A stretch of 64,000 nt of DNA from Candidatus Siliceabacter maunaloa (GCA_024330185.1 JANDLV010000018.1:1-64000), one strand, 5' to 3'; positions 52,697 through 60,958 are shown, counted from the stretch's first letter. Numbers and translations: made by a program. The notes: a model not told the origin generated them from the letters alone.

Positions 52697-53026
52697 ATGG
52701 ACGACGGCTTCGGGCGTCTGCTGCGACGCGCGCGTAAGGACCAGGGCCTATCTCAGCAACGCCTGGCTGTTCGCGCCGGCACCAGCCAGGCCTACATCTC
52801 GGCCGTGGAGCGGGGCCGCGTCTCCGCTCGCCTGGAGCAGGCCGACCGTCTCCTGCGTTGCCTCGGGCAGGAGCTCCAGCTCTCGACCCGTCCGATGCCG
52901 ATGCGCTCCGATCCGGACACGCTCGCCCGGCTCGAGGCGCTGCTTCCGCAGGAGCGCATCGAGCGCTGTGCCGAGGCCTACAACTTCCAGGCGATGCTGC
53001 GCGAGCGCGCCGGAGATGATGACTGA
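52697..53026 (+). CDS. XRE-family HTH protein (antitoxin-like)
   Basis: 109 residues. A full cI-like HTH: GRLLRRARKDQGLSQQRLAV then RAGTSQAYISAVERGRVSAR; then a DRLLRCLGQELQLSTRPMPM strand seen in HTH antitoxins of nucleotidyltransferase modules, and an acidic helical tail. It overlaps the NTase gene by 11 nt. Likely represses the pair and neutralises the toxin. Confidence 0.85.
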   Translation: MDDGFGRLLRRARKDQGLSQQRLAVRAGTSQAYISAVERGRVSARLEQADRLLRCLGQELQLSTRPMPMRSDPDTLARLEALLPQERIERCAEAYNFQAMLRERAGDDD

Positions 53027-53756
53027 CTTCCGGCCCCTGGAGATCCTGCGCGTGCTGCTCGACGAGGAGGTCGACTTCCTCCTGGTTGGCGGGATCGCGG
53101 TCGCCACCTACGCCACCGATCGCGCGACCGGCGACATCGACATCATGGTCCCGACCGGCGATGCCTCCAACAAGGAGCGTCTCGAGCGGGCTCTGCAGAC
53201 GCTGGACGCGCAGCTCCTGGGCACGCAGGCCGGACACGGACGGGTGCCCGCGCCCGACGACCCGTACCCCACCCTCCTGTTCTCCACCCGCCACGGGAAA
53301 CTGGACGTGCTGTACCGGCCGGACGGCAGCTCCCGCTACGAGGATGTCCGTGCACGCGCGAGGGAGATCACCGTGCTCGAGCGGAAGGTACGGGTGGCCG
53401 CCAGCGACGACCTCATCCGGATGAAGCTCGCCGCCGGCCGGCGACAGGACCTCGACGACGTGGCCACGCTCACCACTCGCGGCGGCGCGAGGACACCTCG
53501 GCGCGCGCGACGTGTCCTCGCTTCGTGGAGGCTGTCGGCGACCGTCGACCCCGAGGCCGCCGTGGAGCTCTTGGCCGGCAGGGTGGTCGAGGCCGACCGC
53601 AACGGGCGCGCCTGGATGAGCGACGGCCACCTCATCATGGAGGTCCAGCGCCCCGATCTGTCCGACGAGCACCTGCGCGCGTGGGTGGCAGCTCTCCACG
53701 ATCGGCTTCGAGGGGTCGGCCTCGTGGACGACGAACCCGATCTCGAGATCGGTTGA
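53016..53756 (+). CDS. Nucleotidyltransferase toxin-like protein (AbiEii/MNT type)
   Basis: 246 residues. Pol-beta nucleotidyltransferase core: VDFLLVGGIAVATYATDRAT then GDIDIMVP (GG...R.T.DID), a third Asp in HGKLDVLYRPDGS, and AASDDLIRMKLAAGRRQDLD DVATL. Such enzymes add nucleotides to tRNA ends or proteins. Beyond ~165 an extra ~80-residue domain (VELLAGRVVEADRNGRAWMS, HLIMEVQRPDLSDEHL) is not part of the usual fold. Starts MM at 53016/53019. Partnered with the HTH gene. Confidence 0.83.
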   Translation: MMTDFRPLEILRVLLDEEVDFLLVGGIAVATYATDRATGDIDIMVPTGDASNKERLERALQTLDAQLLGTQAGHGRVPAPDDPYPTLLFSTRHGKLDVLYRPDGSSRYEDVRARAREITVLERKVRVAASDDLIRMKLAAGRRQDLDDVATLTTRGGARTPRRARRVLASWRLSATVDPEAAVELLAGRVVEADRNGRAWMSDGHLIMEVQRPDLSDEHLRAWVAALHDRLRGVGLVDDEPDLEIG

Positions 53757-53793
53757 GCCCCGAGCCGGCTTCGGCCTGGTGGGGGCGCACCGG

Positions 53794-54057
53794 TTATCGT
53801 GCCCTGTAGATCTCGCGACGGTGGCCGACGCGAAGGACCAGAACGAGGAGCTGGTCGTCCTCGATCTCGTAGATGATGCGGTACTCGCCGGTGCGAACCC
53901 TCCACTCGCCCGAGCCGCCAACGAGCCGGGTCGCGGCTGGTGGACGGGGTTCGGTGGCGAGAAGCTCGAGTGCTGCCTGAATACGTCGGCGTACCTGCGG
54001 GTCGAACTTGCGAAGCTGGCGCGCGGCGGGGGGTGCCAGCACTATGCGGTAGGTCAC
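53794..54057 (-). CDS. relE: RelE/ParE-family toxin
   Basis: 87 residues, intact. TYRIVLAPPAARQLRKFDPQ then VRRRIQAALELLATEPRPPA, GGSGEWRVRTGEYRIIYEIE and VLRVGHRREIYR: the RelE fold with the Arg-rich active surface and C-terminal Tyr. Cleaves mRNA in the ribosomal A site. GTG start overlapping the antitoxin (GTGA). Confidence 0.93.
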   Translation of the reverse strand: MTYRIVLAPPAARQLRKFDPQVRRRIQAALELLATEPRPPAATRLVGGSGEWRVRTGEYRIIYEIEDDQLLVLVLRVGHRREIYRAR

Positions 54058-54332
54058 GCAAGGCCGAGATCGGCCTTGACCTGCTCCCATGGGATCGGGG
54101 TCTCGCCGGTCGCCTGCATCTCGGCACGTGCCTTGGCGGCGGCCCGGATGTCGGCCATGTCCTCGGCGAGCTCGAGGACTTGATCCAGGTCATCGGCATC
54201 GATGACCGCTGCCACACGACGACCGCGGCGGGCGAGGTAGATCGGCGCGTGCTCGGTACGGACACGGTCAATGATCAACGCCAGCCGGCGGCGCGCGTCG
54301 GAGACGGTGAACGTGGCAGTGTCGATGGACAC
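54054..54332 (-). CDS. Phd/YefM-family antitoxin
   Basis: 92 residues. SIDTATFTVSDARRRLALII then DRVRTEHAPIYLARRGRRVA and AVIDADDLDQVLELAED: the Phd/YefM DNA-binding fold, followed by a toxin-wrapping tail (PIPWEQVKADLGLA). GTG 54332 lies exactly 6 nt after a TACACT -10, so it was preferred to the ATG 15 nt earlier. Confidence 0.92.
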   Translation of the reverse strand: MSIDTATFTVSDARRRLALIIDRVRTEHAPIYLARRGRRVAAVIDADDLDQVLELAEDMADIRAAAKARAEMQATGETPIPWEQVKADLGLA

Positions 54333-54338
54333 GCACCA

Positions 54339-54344
54339 AGTGTA
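54339..54344 (-). promoter_or_regulatory. -10 box TACACT for the Phd-RelE module
   Basis: TACACT on the complement ends 6 nt before the GTG, leaderless. Confidence 0.6.
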
Positions 54345-54407
54345 CATCTGGTGCTATTCGTACCTCGACCGTCCGCGAGGGGATCGGATAGCTGCGAGCC
54401 TGAGCGC

Positions 54408-55449
54408 ATGAACATCCTGGGAGAGCGCCACCGGGCCGGCTGGCTGCGCGGCCCGCAAGGTCCGCGAGCGGCTCGCCGCCCACGGTCTGCACGTCGTCAC
54501 GCCCGAGCACCGCGGCGGCGGGCTGTCGCGACACACGCCCGACGGTGCGCTGCTGCCCGGCGAGACGGTCACGCTGGAGCAGGCGGCGTGCGACGTGCTC
54601 GCCGTGCGCGACGCCGTCGGAGGCGAGCGGGCGATCCTCGCGGGCACCTCCTACGGCGGCTACCTGGCGCTGGAGACGGCCCGCCTCGCGTCCGGTCGCT
54701 TCGAGGCGCTCGTGCTGGACAGCACCGCGGCGACCGTCTCGCGCCCGGAGCGCGACCACCAGCGGGCCTGCTTCTGGGACGGCACCGAGCCGGGCTTCGC
54801 GCGGCGGGCCGAGCGCGTCCGCGCGCTCGCCGCGGCGGGGACCGTCACCGACGACGAGCTCGCGACGGCCGTGCCGCTCGTGTACGAGCTTGCCGGGGCG
54901 GAGGCCGTCGACATGCTGCTCACCCGCGCCGAGGGCGACCACGTCACCGCGCTCAAGCGTATGCACCGCCTCGGCGCGCGAGAGGCCGAGGGCGGTCGCA
55001 AGCCGCTGGTCTTCGACGGCGACCTGACGCTGGCGATCTGGCTCGGACGGATGACGCCGGAACGCCCGGACGGCAGGCCCTTCGACCGCAGCCGTGCGCT
55101 CACCGAGGTCCGCGCCGCGCGCCCCGAGGTGCCCGACGACCCCTTCGACGCCACCCCGTGGCTTGCCGCGCTCACCACGCCCGCACTGGTCCTGCAGGGC
55201 GCGCGCGACATGCGGGTGGCGCCCGCCGCAGTCGACGAGCTCGTCGCGGGCCTGCCCGACGCCCGGCGCATCACCTTCGCCCATGCCGGCCACGACCTCC
55301 TACGCCTGCGCACCCGAGCGTGCGGCCCGATCCTCGCGGGCCTCGCGCGCGGCGGCCTGGTCGACGCCGAGCGAGCCGCGATGGCGACCGCGCACCGGCG
55401 TCCGCGCTGGGAGCCGTGGGCGGCACGGCTGGCCGCTGCACTGCCGTAG
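54408..55449 (+). pseudogene. Alpha/beta hydrolase (prolyl aminopeptidase-like), 5' damaged
   Basis: A start-like piece MNILGERHRAG is out of frame with the rest. The main frame runs VRERLAAHGLHVVTPEHRGG, LAGTSYGGYLALETARLASG (nucleophile Ser), VLQGARDMRVAP (Asp) and ITFAHAGHDLLR (His). Between them the first strands and the HGGPG-type oxyanion loop are missing. The longest in-frame translation starts at GTG 54595 and lacks the N-terminal part. Probably inactive. A 73-bp piece of this gene lies at 50078-50150. Confidence 0.7.
54828..54900 (+). repeat. Direct repeat partner of 50078-50150
   Basis: Internal to the hydrolase. The two repeats bracket 4.7 kb that holds the DUF5615, ATPase, HTH-NTase and Phd-RelE genes. 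Confidence 0.88.
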
Positions 55450-55505
55450 CCGCGCGATCGGGGTGACGCCAGATCGGTTGAGCCCGTCGTCACGGTGCCG
55501 GCGTC

Positions 55506-56069
55506 TCAGGGCGTCGGCAGGACGCGGTAGCCGAAGCGCCGGTGGGCCTCGGCGATCAGCTCCGGCGAGCGCGGTTGCTCGCTGCCGATCGGCCACGCCT
55601 CCGACTCGGCGGCACCGGCCTCGCCGAACAGGGTGATGCCGAGCAGCTTCTGCGCGGGGTCATGGCGGATCAGGTAGCGGACGCCCGCGAAGCCCTTCTC
55701 GAGAGCGCGCACGGCGAAGGTCTGGCTGGGCTCATAGTCCTGATCCGCACCCAGCGACGCGGTGACGCCGAAGCCCAGCGCGCGCCGGGAGGTCAGGTCG
55801 GCGAGGCCGACGTCACGCCCGAGCTGCACCGACAGCAGCGAACGATGCCTCACCTCGGCCTCGGGCAACAGCATCGTCTTGCGGAACACCTCGACCCAGG
55901 CGCCAAGCGGTCGCTCGGCGAGATAGCAGGCGCCCATGCCGGTGCCGACGGGATCGAATCGTCCGCTCCCATCGGCAGAGAACCACCACGGCGATCGGTC
56001 GGCGTCGTGGATACGGTGGATGATTCGGTCGCCGCGCAGGGTGCGCCGCGGGAACCGGTCGAGCTTCAC
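55506..56069 (-). CDS. RES-domain toxin
   Basis: 187 residues. IIHRIHDADRSPWWFSADGS then GRFDPVGTGMGACYLAERPL is the RES hallmark (Arg, Tyr, Ser/Glu pocket); later DLTSRRALGFGVTASLGADQ and GFAGVRYLIRHDPAQKLLGI. RES toxins degrade NAD by phosphorolysis or hydrolysis. GTG start overlapping the antitoxin (GTGA). Looks intact. Confidence 0.9.
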   Translation of the reverse strand: MKLDRFPRRTLRGDRIIHRIHDADRSPWWFSADGSGRFDPVGTGMGACYLAERPLGAWVEVFRKTMLLPEAEVRHRSLLSVQLGRDVGLADLTSRRALGFGVTASLGADQDYEPSQTFAVRALEKGFAGVRYLIRHDPAQKLLGITLFGEAGAAESEAWPIGSEQPRSPELIAEAHRRFGYRVLPTP

Positions 56070-56707
56070 CGGCTCAGGCGCGCGGCATCCTGGCGAGCCA
56101 CGGTGATGAGCCGCCCGGCATCGTGCCCGTCACGCACCCACTGGACGGGCGACCGGCCACCGAGCGCCTGATCTGGCGACACGAGCCATGACGCGGCCGT
56201 CCAGTCGCTGGCCGCGACGTCGGCGACCACCCAGTACGCAGACACGAGCCCCTCCAGCGCCCTGCCGTCGCGAAACTGGAACGCGGGGAACCGGCGGCGT
56301 CCGGCGCTGTCCCGCAATCCGATGAGCCGCCGCGCGCGAAGCAGCTCGTCGACGCGCTGGCGGGAGAGATCGCCGAGCAGCTCGCGTACGTCGGCGCTCG
56401 ACAGCAGCGGCCCGAGCTCGTGCTCCCAGACCTCTTCGGACACGGCCAGAAGCGCTGCTCGGCGGGCGGATGGGACTGTGAGCGACCGATCGGCGAGCAA
56501 GGTCCCGACGGTCTCCGCGAAGGCCACGACCGCATCCTCGGAGACGTTTGCGCGCGCCGCGAGCTCCCGCACCGTTGGACCCGAGGCCCGGATGGCCTCT
56601 TCCTGGACGGCAGCCTTCCTGTGCTGCAGTTCGTCCGTGGCGGCGCGCAGGGACGCCTCGGCTCGGTCGAGGGCCTCCATGAGATCTTCGTGGTCCTTGA
56701 CATCCAT
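56066..56707 (-). CDS. Xre/MbcA-ParS-type antitoxin
   Basis: 213 residues. An N-terminal coiled coil (HEDLMEALDRAEASLRAATD) is followed by an HTH-like part (QRVDELLRARRLIGLRDSAG) and a C-terminal DUF2384 domain (DWTAASWLVSPDQALGGRSP then VQWVRDGHDAGRL), the toxin-binding part of MbcA/ParS antitoxins. Larger than typical. ATG exactly 6 nt after a TATCAT -10. Confidence 0.87.
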   Translation of the reverse strand: MDVKDHEDLMEALDRAEASLRAATDELQHRKAAVQEEAIRASGPTVRELAARANVSEDAVVAFAETVGTLLADRSLTVPSARRAALLAVSEEVWEHELGPLLSSADVRELLGDLSRQRVDELLRARRLIGLRDSAGRRRFPAFQFRDGRALEGLVSAYWVVADVAASDWTAASWLVSPDQALGGRSPVQWVRDGHDAGRLITVARQDAARLSR

Positions 56708-56713
56708 GACGAC

Positions 56714-56719
56714 ATGATA
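56714..56719 (-). promoter_or_regulatory. -10 box TATCAT for the Xre-RES module
   Basis: TATCAT on the complement ends 6 nt before the ATG, leaderless. Confidence 0.6.
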
Positions 56720-56775
56720 AGAGGAGAGCACCTTCACGACAAGGGTGTCGGACCCCCGAGCCCAGACCATGCGCA

Positions 56776-56785
56776 TAGCATGCTA
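56776..56785 (+). promoter_or_regulatory. Operator-like palindrome TAGCATGCTA
   Basis: A perfect 10-bp palindrome whose last two bases are the first two of the -10 box of the FitA-like gene. Confidence 0.5.
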
Positions 56786-56789
56786 GCCT
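56784..56789 (+). promoter_or_regulatory. -10 box TAGCCT for the FitA-PIN module
   Basis: TAGCCT ends 9 nt before the ATG at 56799. Confidence 0.5.
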
Positions 56790-56798
56790 CGAATGCAC

Positions 56799-57023
56799 AT
56801 GAAGATGATCCAGGTACGCAATGTCCCGGAGGACCTGCACCGCGCGCTGAAGGCCCGCGCCGCGCGGGAAGGGGTGACGATGTCGGACCTCGTCCTCGGC
56901 GAGCTTCCGCGCCTGGCCCACAAGCCCTCGCCCCAGCAGCTCCTGGACCGCATCCGGCAGCGCACACCCGTGGGGGGACCTTCCGCTGCGGAGCTCATCC
57001 GCGCCGAACGCGAGCTGCGCTGA
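56799..57023 (+). CDS. FitA-like antitoxin
   Basis: 74 residues. KMIQVRNVPEDLHRALKARA then AREGVTMSDLVLGEL is the FitA-type ribbon-helix-helix; RIRQRTPVGGPSAAELIRAE binds the toxin. Three ATGs lie close together (56793, 56799, 56805); 56799 was chosen from the -10 spacing. The stop is adjacent to the toxin GTG. Confidence 0.87.
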   Translation: MKMIQVRNVPEDLHRALKARAAREGVTMSDLVLGELPRLAHKPSPQQLLDRIRQRTPVGGPSAAELIRAERELR

Positions 57024-57434
57024 GTGCTCGTGGTCGACGCGAGCGCCCTCGTCGAGCTTCTGCTCGGGCGTTCGGCGGCGGCTCAGGTCGCACAGCACTT
57101 CCGAACGCATGACTTCGACCTCCACGCCCCCCACCTTGTCGGTGTCGAGGTGGCCAGCGCCCTGCGGCGCATCGTCGCCGTCGGAGAGGCCGACGCGCCT
57201 CGGGCGACGGACGCCTTGACGGATCTCCTGGACCTCCCGCTCGAGCGCTACGCGCACGAGGCGCTCCTGCCCAGAGCGTGGACGCTGCGCGACAACCTGT
57301 CCGCCTACGACGCGACCTACGTGGCTCTGGCCGAGGTGCTCGACGATGGCGGAGCCCCGCTGCTCACGGCCGACCGCCGTCTCGCTCGCGCGGCCGGCGC
57401 GCACAGCGACCTCGAGGTCCTCCTCGTCGGCTGA
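57024..57434 (+). CDS. vapC: PIN-domain toxin (VapC/FitB-like)
   Basis: 136 residues. LVVDASALVELLLGRSAAAQ (first Asp), APHLVGVEVASALRRIVAVG (Glu), LRDNLSAYDATYVALAEVLD (Asp) and PLLTADRRLARAAG (Asp): all four acidic residues present. An RNase toxin. GTG start directly after the antitoxin stop. Confidence 0.92.
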   Translation: MLVVDASALVELLLGRSAAAQVAQHFRTHDFDLHAPHLVGVEVASALRRIVAVGEADAPRATDALTDLLDLPLERYAHEALLPRAWTLRDNLSAYDATYVALAEVLDDGGAPLLTADRRLARAAGAHSDLEVLLVG

Positions 57435-57602
57435 GAGCCCGCGCGCGCCGCTGACGATTCAGGGCAGTGGCGCCAGCCAGCGTTCGCTGTTGGGAATGCC
57501 GTTGCACGCTCCGAGCGCGCGTCGGGACGTGCCCGCCATGTAGCGCTGTAGCGCGTCAACTGCCGTATGCCGGAACAGCCTTGCGACCGACGGCACGGGC
57601 CC

Positions 57603-58811
57603 CTACCCGATCTCGTCGTACACCTTGAACATCGGCATGTACATCGAGATGACGATGAAGCCGACGATGGCGCCGACGAGCACGATCATGACGGGCTCGA
57701 GGATCGAGGTGAGGGCCTTGACCGCGGCCTCGACCTCGGAGTCGTAGAAGTCGGCGACCTTGCTGAGCATCCCGTCGAGGTTGCCCGCCTCCTCGCCCAC
57801 GGCGATCATGTGGGTGACCATCGCGGGGAAGACGGCGACGGACTCCAGGGGAGCGGCGATCGTGCCGCCGCGCTTCACGGAGTCGATCACGTCGTCCATG
57901 GCGCGCTCGACGACGGTGTTGCCGGCCGTCTTGCCGGTGATCTCGATGGCCTCGAGGACCGGCACGCCGGCGGAGGTCAGCGCGCTGAACGTGCGCGACC
58001 AGCGCGCCAGGGAGACCTTCTGGACGATGTCGCCGATCTTGAAGGGGATGCGCAGGCGCAGCCTGTCCCACTGCGGCCGCCCCCACGCGCTCCTGCGCCA
58101 CTTCTGGAAGGCGACAAAGCCCCCCACCCCGCCCGCGATCCACACGAACCAGAGCTTCGTCATGGTCTCGGACAGGAAGACCGTGAACTTGGTGATGGCG
58201 GGGAGCTCACCGTCGAACTCCTCGAACACGCCCACGAACACCGGAACGATGAAGACGATCAGGGCGATGAGCACGAGCATCGAGAAGCCCAGCACGACCG
58301 CCGGGTAGGCCATCGCGCCCTTGACCTTGCGCCGCAGGTCGCCGTCGGCCTCGAGCTGGTCGGCGACGCGCAGCAGCGCCTCCTCGAGCATGCCGCCGGT
58401 CTCGCCCGCGCGGACCATGCTCACGTACAGCGGCCCGAAGATCTTGGGGTGGCGCGCCAGGGACTCGCTGAGCGGCAGGCCCGCCTCGACGTCCTTGCGT
58501 ACCGCCACCAGCGTCTCCTTGAGCTTCTTGCTCTCGGTCTGATCCTCGAGCACGTACAGCGTGCGCAGGATCGATAGGCCCGAGGAGATCATGGTCGAGA
58601 GCTGACGCGTCATGATCGTCAGCTCCTGGGCCTTGACGCGATCGAAGAGCGCGATGTTCAGCTCACGGCTCTTGGCCTTGTCGGCGATGTCCAGGACGAT
58701 CAGCCCGCGGGCGCGAAGCTGCTCGGTGACGTTCTGCTTGGAGTCGGCGTCGACCTCGCCGCGCGAGGGGGTGCCGGCGGAGTCGATGGCGCGGAAGGCG
58801 TAGGTGGCCAT
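57603..58811 (-). CDS. pilC: Type IV pilus inner-membrane platform protein PilC
   Basis: 402 residues. Platform protein that couples the pilus motor ATPases to the fibre. MATYAFRAIDSAGTPSRGEV then VTEQLRARGLIVLDI at the start; two GspF domains, each with a GE.GG-type motif: MVRAGETGGMLEEALLRVAD near 135 and IAVGEEAGNLDGMLSKVADF near 335; three long membrane helices. Ends SMYMPMFKVYDEIG. Starts 2 nt after pilT's stop. Confidence 0.96.
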   Translation of the reverse strand: MATYAFRAIDSAGTPSRGEVDADSKQNVTEQLRARGLIVLDIADKAKSRELNIALFDRVKAQELTIMTRQLSTMISSGLSILRTLYVLEDQTESKKLKETLVAVRKDVEAGLPLSESLARHPKIFGPLYVSMVRAGETGGMLEEALLRVADQLEADGDLRRKVKGAMAYPAVVLGFSMLVLIALIVFIVPVFVGVFEEFDGELPAITKFTVFLSETMTKLWFVWIAGGVGGFVAFQKWRRSAWGRPQWDRLRLRIPFKIGDIVQKVSLARWSRTFSALTSAGVPVLEAIEITGKTAGNTVVERAMDDVIDSVKRGGTIAAPLESVAVFPAMVTHMIAVGEEAGNLDGMLSKVADFYDSEVEAAVKALTSILEPVMIVLVGAIVGFIVISMYMPMFKVYDEIG

Positions 58812-58813
58812 GG

Positions 58814-59986
58814 CTAGGCGCCGCGGCCCGGCGGGGGAGCGCTGGAGGGCGCGCCCAACCCGTTGGAGGCGCCGTTGAGCGCGGGCGCGGCCAGCATGCC
58901 GCCGGCGCCGCCGGCCTCGCCCAGCAGGCGGGTGAGCTCGGCGGGCACCGCGGCGCGGCTCTCGGCCATGGAGCGGGTGATCTTGCCGGCGCGCACCAAT
59001 GCGGCCAGCGCGCTGTCCATGGTCTGCATCCCAAACGACGAGCCGGTCTGGATGACCGAGTAGATCTGGTGGGTCTTGCCCTCGCGGATGAGGTTGCGCA
59101 CCGCGGGCGTGGGCACGAGGATCTCGCACGCCGCCACGCGGCCGCTGCCGTCGGCGGTGGGCACGAGCTGCTGGGTCATGATGCCCTGCAGGGCGACTGA
59201 GAGCTGGGTGCGGATCTGCGCCTGCTGGGCGCCCGGGAAGACATCGATGATGCGGTCGATGGTCTGCGGCGCGTCCTGGGTGTGCAGCGTCGCGAAGACA
59301 AGGTGGCCGGTCTCCGCGGCGGTCACGGCGGTGCCGATGGTCTCCATGTCGCGCATCTCCCCCACCAGGATCACGTCGGGGTCCTGGCGCAGGGCGGCCT
59401 TGAGGCCCAGGGCGAAGCTGGCCGCGTCGGAGCCCAGCTCGCGCTGGTTGATCAGGCAGCGCTTGTGGCTGTGGAGGAACTCGATCGGGTCCTCGATGGT
59501 CAGGATGTGGTCGTCGCGCGACCCGTTGATCGCGTCGACCACCGCGGCCAGCGAGGTGGACTTGCCCGAGCCGGTGGGCCCGGTGACGAGGATCAGCCCG
59601 CGCGGCTTGTGGACCCACTCGTGCACCACGGCGGGCAGGCCCAGCGAGTCGATGTTCACGATCTGCGCGGGGATCCGGCGAAAGGCGGCGCTCAGCGCGG
59701 TGCGCTGGAAGTACGCGTTGACGCGGAAGCGACCGTGCCCCGGGATGGAGTAGGCGAAGTCGAGCTGCCAGTCGGTCTCCAGGCGCTGACGCTGGTCGCT
59801 GGTGAGGATGGAGTAGATGAGCTCGCGGGTGTCGATCGGCTTGAGGACCGGGAAGTCCTCCAGCGCGACGAGCTGGCCTCGCATGCGCACCGTCGGCCGC
59901 GCGCCGGCGGTGAGGTGCAGGTCCGACGCGTTGCGCTCGATGACCTCGAGGAGGATCTCGGCGAAGTCGATCTCCATGGCGCTCAT
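58814..59986 (-). CDS. pilT: Type IV pilus retraction ATPase PilT
   Basis: 390 residues. SDLHLTAGARPTVRMRGQLV at the N-terminus; Walker A GPTGSGKST (136-144); Asp box ILTIEDPIEFLH; Walker B VILVGEMRDMETIGTAVTAA; His box HLVFATLHTQDAPQTIDRII; and AIRNLIREGKTHQI-like ending (PAVRNLIREGKTHQIYSVIQ), a PilT hallmark. Retracts the pilus. GGGGAGGA precedes the ATG. No extension ATPase PilB is seen in the window. Confidence 0.96.
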   Translation of the reverse strand: MSAMEIDFAEILLEVIERNASDLHLTAGARPTVRMRGQLVALEDFPVLKPIDTRELIYSILTSDQRQRLETDWQLDFAYSIPGHGRFRVNAYFQRTALSAAFRRIPAQIVNIDSLGLPAVVHEWVHKPRGLILVTGPTGSGKSTSLAAVVDAINGSRDDHILTIEDPIEFLHSHKRCLINQRELGSDAASFALGLKAALRQDPDVILVGEMRDMETIGTAVTAAETGHLVFATLHTQDAPQTIDRIIDVFPGAQQAQIRTQLSVALQGIMTQQLVPTADGSGRVAACEILVPTPAVRNLIREGKTHQIYSVIQTGSSFGMQTMDSALAALVRAGKITRSMAESRAAVPAELTRLLGEAGGAGGMLAAPALNGASNGLGAPSSAPPPGRGA

Positions 59987-60624
59987 CGGTCGTCCTCCCC
60001 CGCCAGCGCGTCGCGCACGGCCTGGTCGAGCTCGCGCGTCACGGTGTAGCCGGGCACGGCCTGGACGGCGCCGTCGGGCGCGATGACCAGCGTGGTCGGC
60101 GTCGACTCCACGCGCACGTCGTTGGTCACCGCCGCGTAGGAGCCCAGCTCCTCCAGGCGCTCGACGATCACGCGCACGTCGCCGTCGCGCCGGTCTACGC
60201 GCGAGACCGCGCGGCGCACGGCCCGGTCGTCGCTGGAGCGCCCGTTCCAGAAGAGGAGGACCACCGCGCGCCCGCGCTCGAGCTGCTCGAGCACCTCGAC
60301 CGAGCCCTCGCCCATCTGCGCGGCGAGGGAGGGGTCGACGCCGCCCGTCGCGCCGGGCGCGCTGGGCGCCGCCGACGGCGTGGAGGGGTCGGTGGGAGTG
60401 ACGGCGCCGGGGGCGGGCTCGGTCGGGTCGGCCTGGCGGGCGGCGTTCGCAGCATCGGACGCGGCCGCGCCCTGCTGCGCCTCGTCGACGGCCTCCACCA
60501 CGGGAGCGACCGGGCCGGCATCCGCGGGAGCGTCGGCGCCCGGGCGCAGCACGGTGAGCCACGCCACGGCCAGCAGCACGACGGCGGCCAGCGCGACGAG
60601 TAGGGGGCGGGAGACCTGGTCCAT
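59983..60624 (-). CDS. Membrane-anchored thioredoxin-fold-like protein
   Basis: 213 residues. One N-terminal membrane segment (PLLVALAAVVLLAVAWLTVL), an Ala/Pro/Thr-rich linker (about 30-95), then a thioredoxin-like domain: GRAVVLLFWNGRSSDDRAVR, VRVIVERLEELGSYAAVTND and VESTPTTLVIAPDGAVQAVP (cis-Pro). The CxxC is replaced by GRSSD, so it is not a redox enzyme. ATGA overlap with pilT suggests a role in pilus function. Confidence 0.75.
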   Translation of the reverse strand: MDQVSRPLLVALAAVVLLAVAWLTVLRPGADAPADAGPVAPVVEAVDEAQQGAAASDAANAARQADPTEPAPGAVTPTDPSTPSAAPSAPGATGGVDPSLAAQMGEGSVEVLEQLERGRAVVLLFWNGRSSDDRAVRRAVSRVDRRDGDVRVIVERLEELGSYAAVTNDVRVESTPTTLVIAPDGAVQAVPGYTVTRELDQAVRDALAGEDDR

Positions 60625-60665
60625 TCCGTCCCTGCATCGGCACGCGACCCCGCTGGACTTGAGGA

Positions 60666-60851
60666 CTACCCCCGGGCTTCTCGACGCGCGGCCTGCGCGT
60701 CGTGCTCGCGCTGGAACACGCCGCTGCCCTCGCACCAGGGGCAGGGCACCTCGGAGCGCTCGCCGCCGAGGTTGGAGATCACCTTGCCGCTGCCACTGCA
60801 CGGACGGCACGGCTGCTGCGCGGGCGGAGAGTCTTCTTCGGAGGCGGCCAT
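60666..60851 (-). CDS. Small zinc-finger protein (DnaJ-type CxxCxGxG)
   Basis: 61 residues. Two half motifs CRPCSGSGKVISNLGG and CPWCEGSGVF make one DnaJ-type zinc knuckle; the rest is charged. It resembles small actinobacterial zinc-ribbon proteins of unknown function. ATG 10 nt after a TACACT -10 (complement, 60862-60867). Upstream of the pilT unit with 41 bp between. Confidence 0.72.
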   Translation of the reverse strand: MAASEEDSPPAQQPCRPCSGSGKVISNLGGERSEVPCPWCEGSGVFQREHDAQAARREARG

Positions 60852-60861
60852 GGGCCGCGGG

Positions 60862-60867
60862 AGTGTA
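60862..60867 (-). promoter_or_regulatory. -10 box TACACT for the zinc-finger gene
   Basis: TACACT on the complement ends 10 nt before the ATG; may also serve pilT-pilC. Confidence 0.45.
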
Positions 60868-60958
60868 GGCACAGGCTCGCCAGGCTGGGCGCCAGATGTT
60901 GCACGTCGCTCTGTAGCGTCATAGTTTGATGCGATCTGCACTTGTGCGAGTTCGGTGC

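Noticed and set aside
57435-57602. A further antitoxin remnant between the FitA-PIN module and pilC
   Set aside because: A short complement-strand frame (HTAVDALQRYMAG...) has no start or known match.
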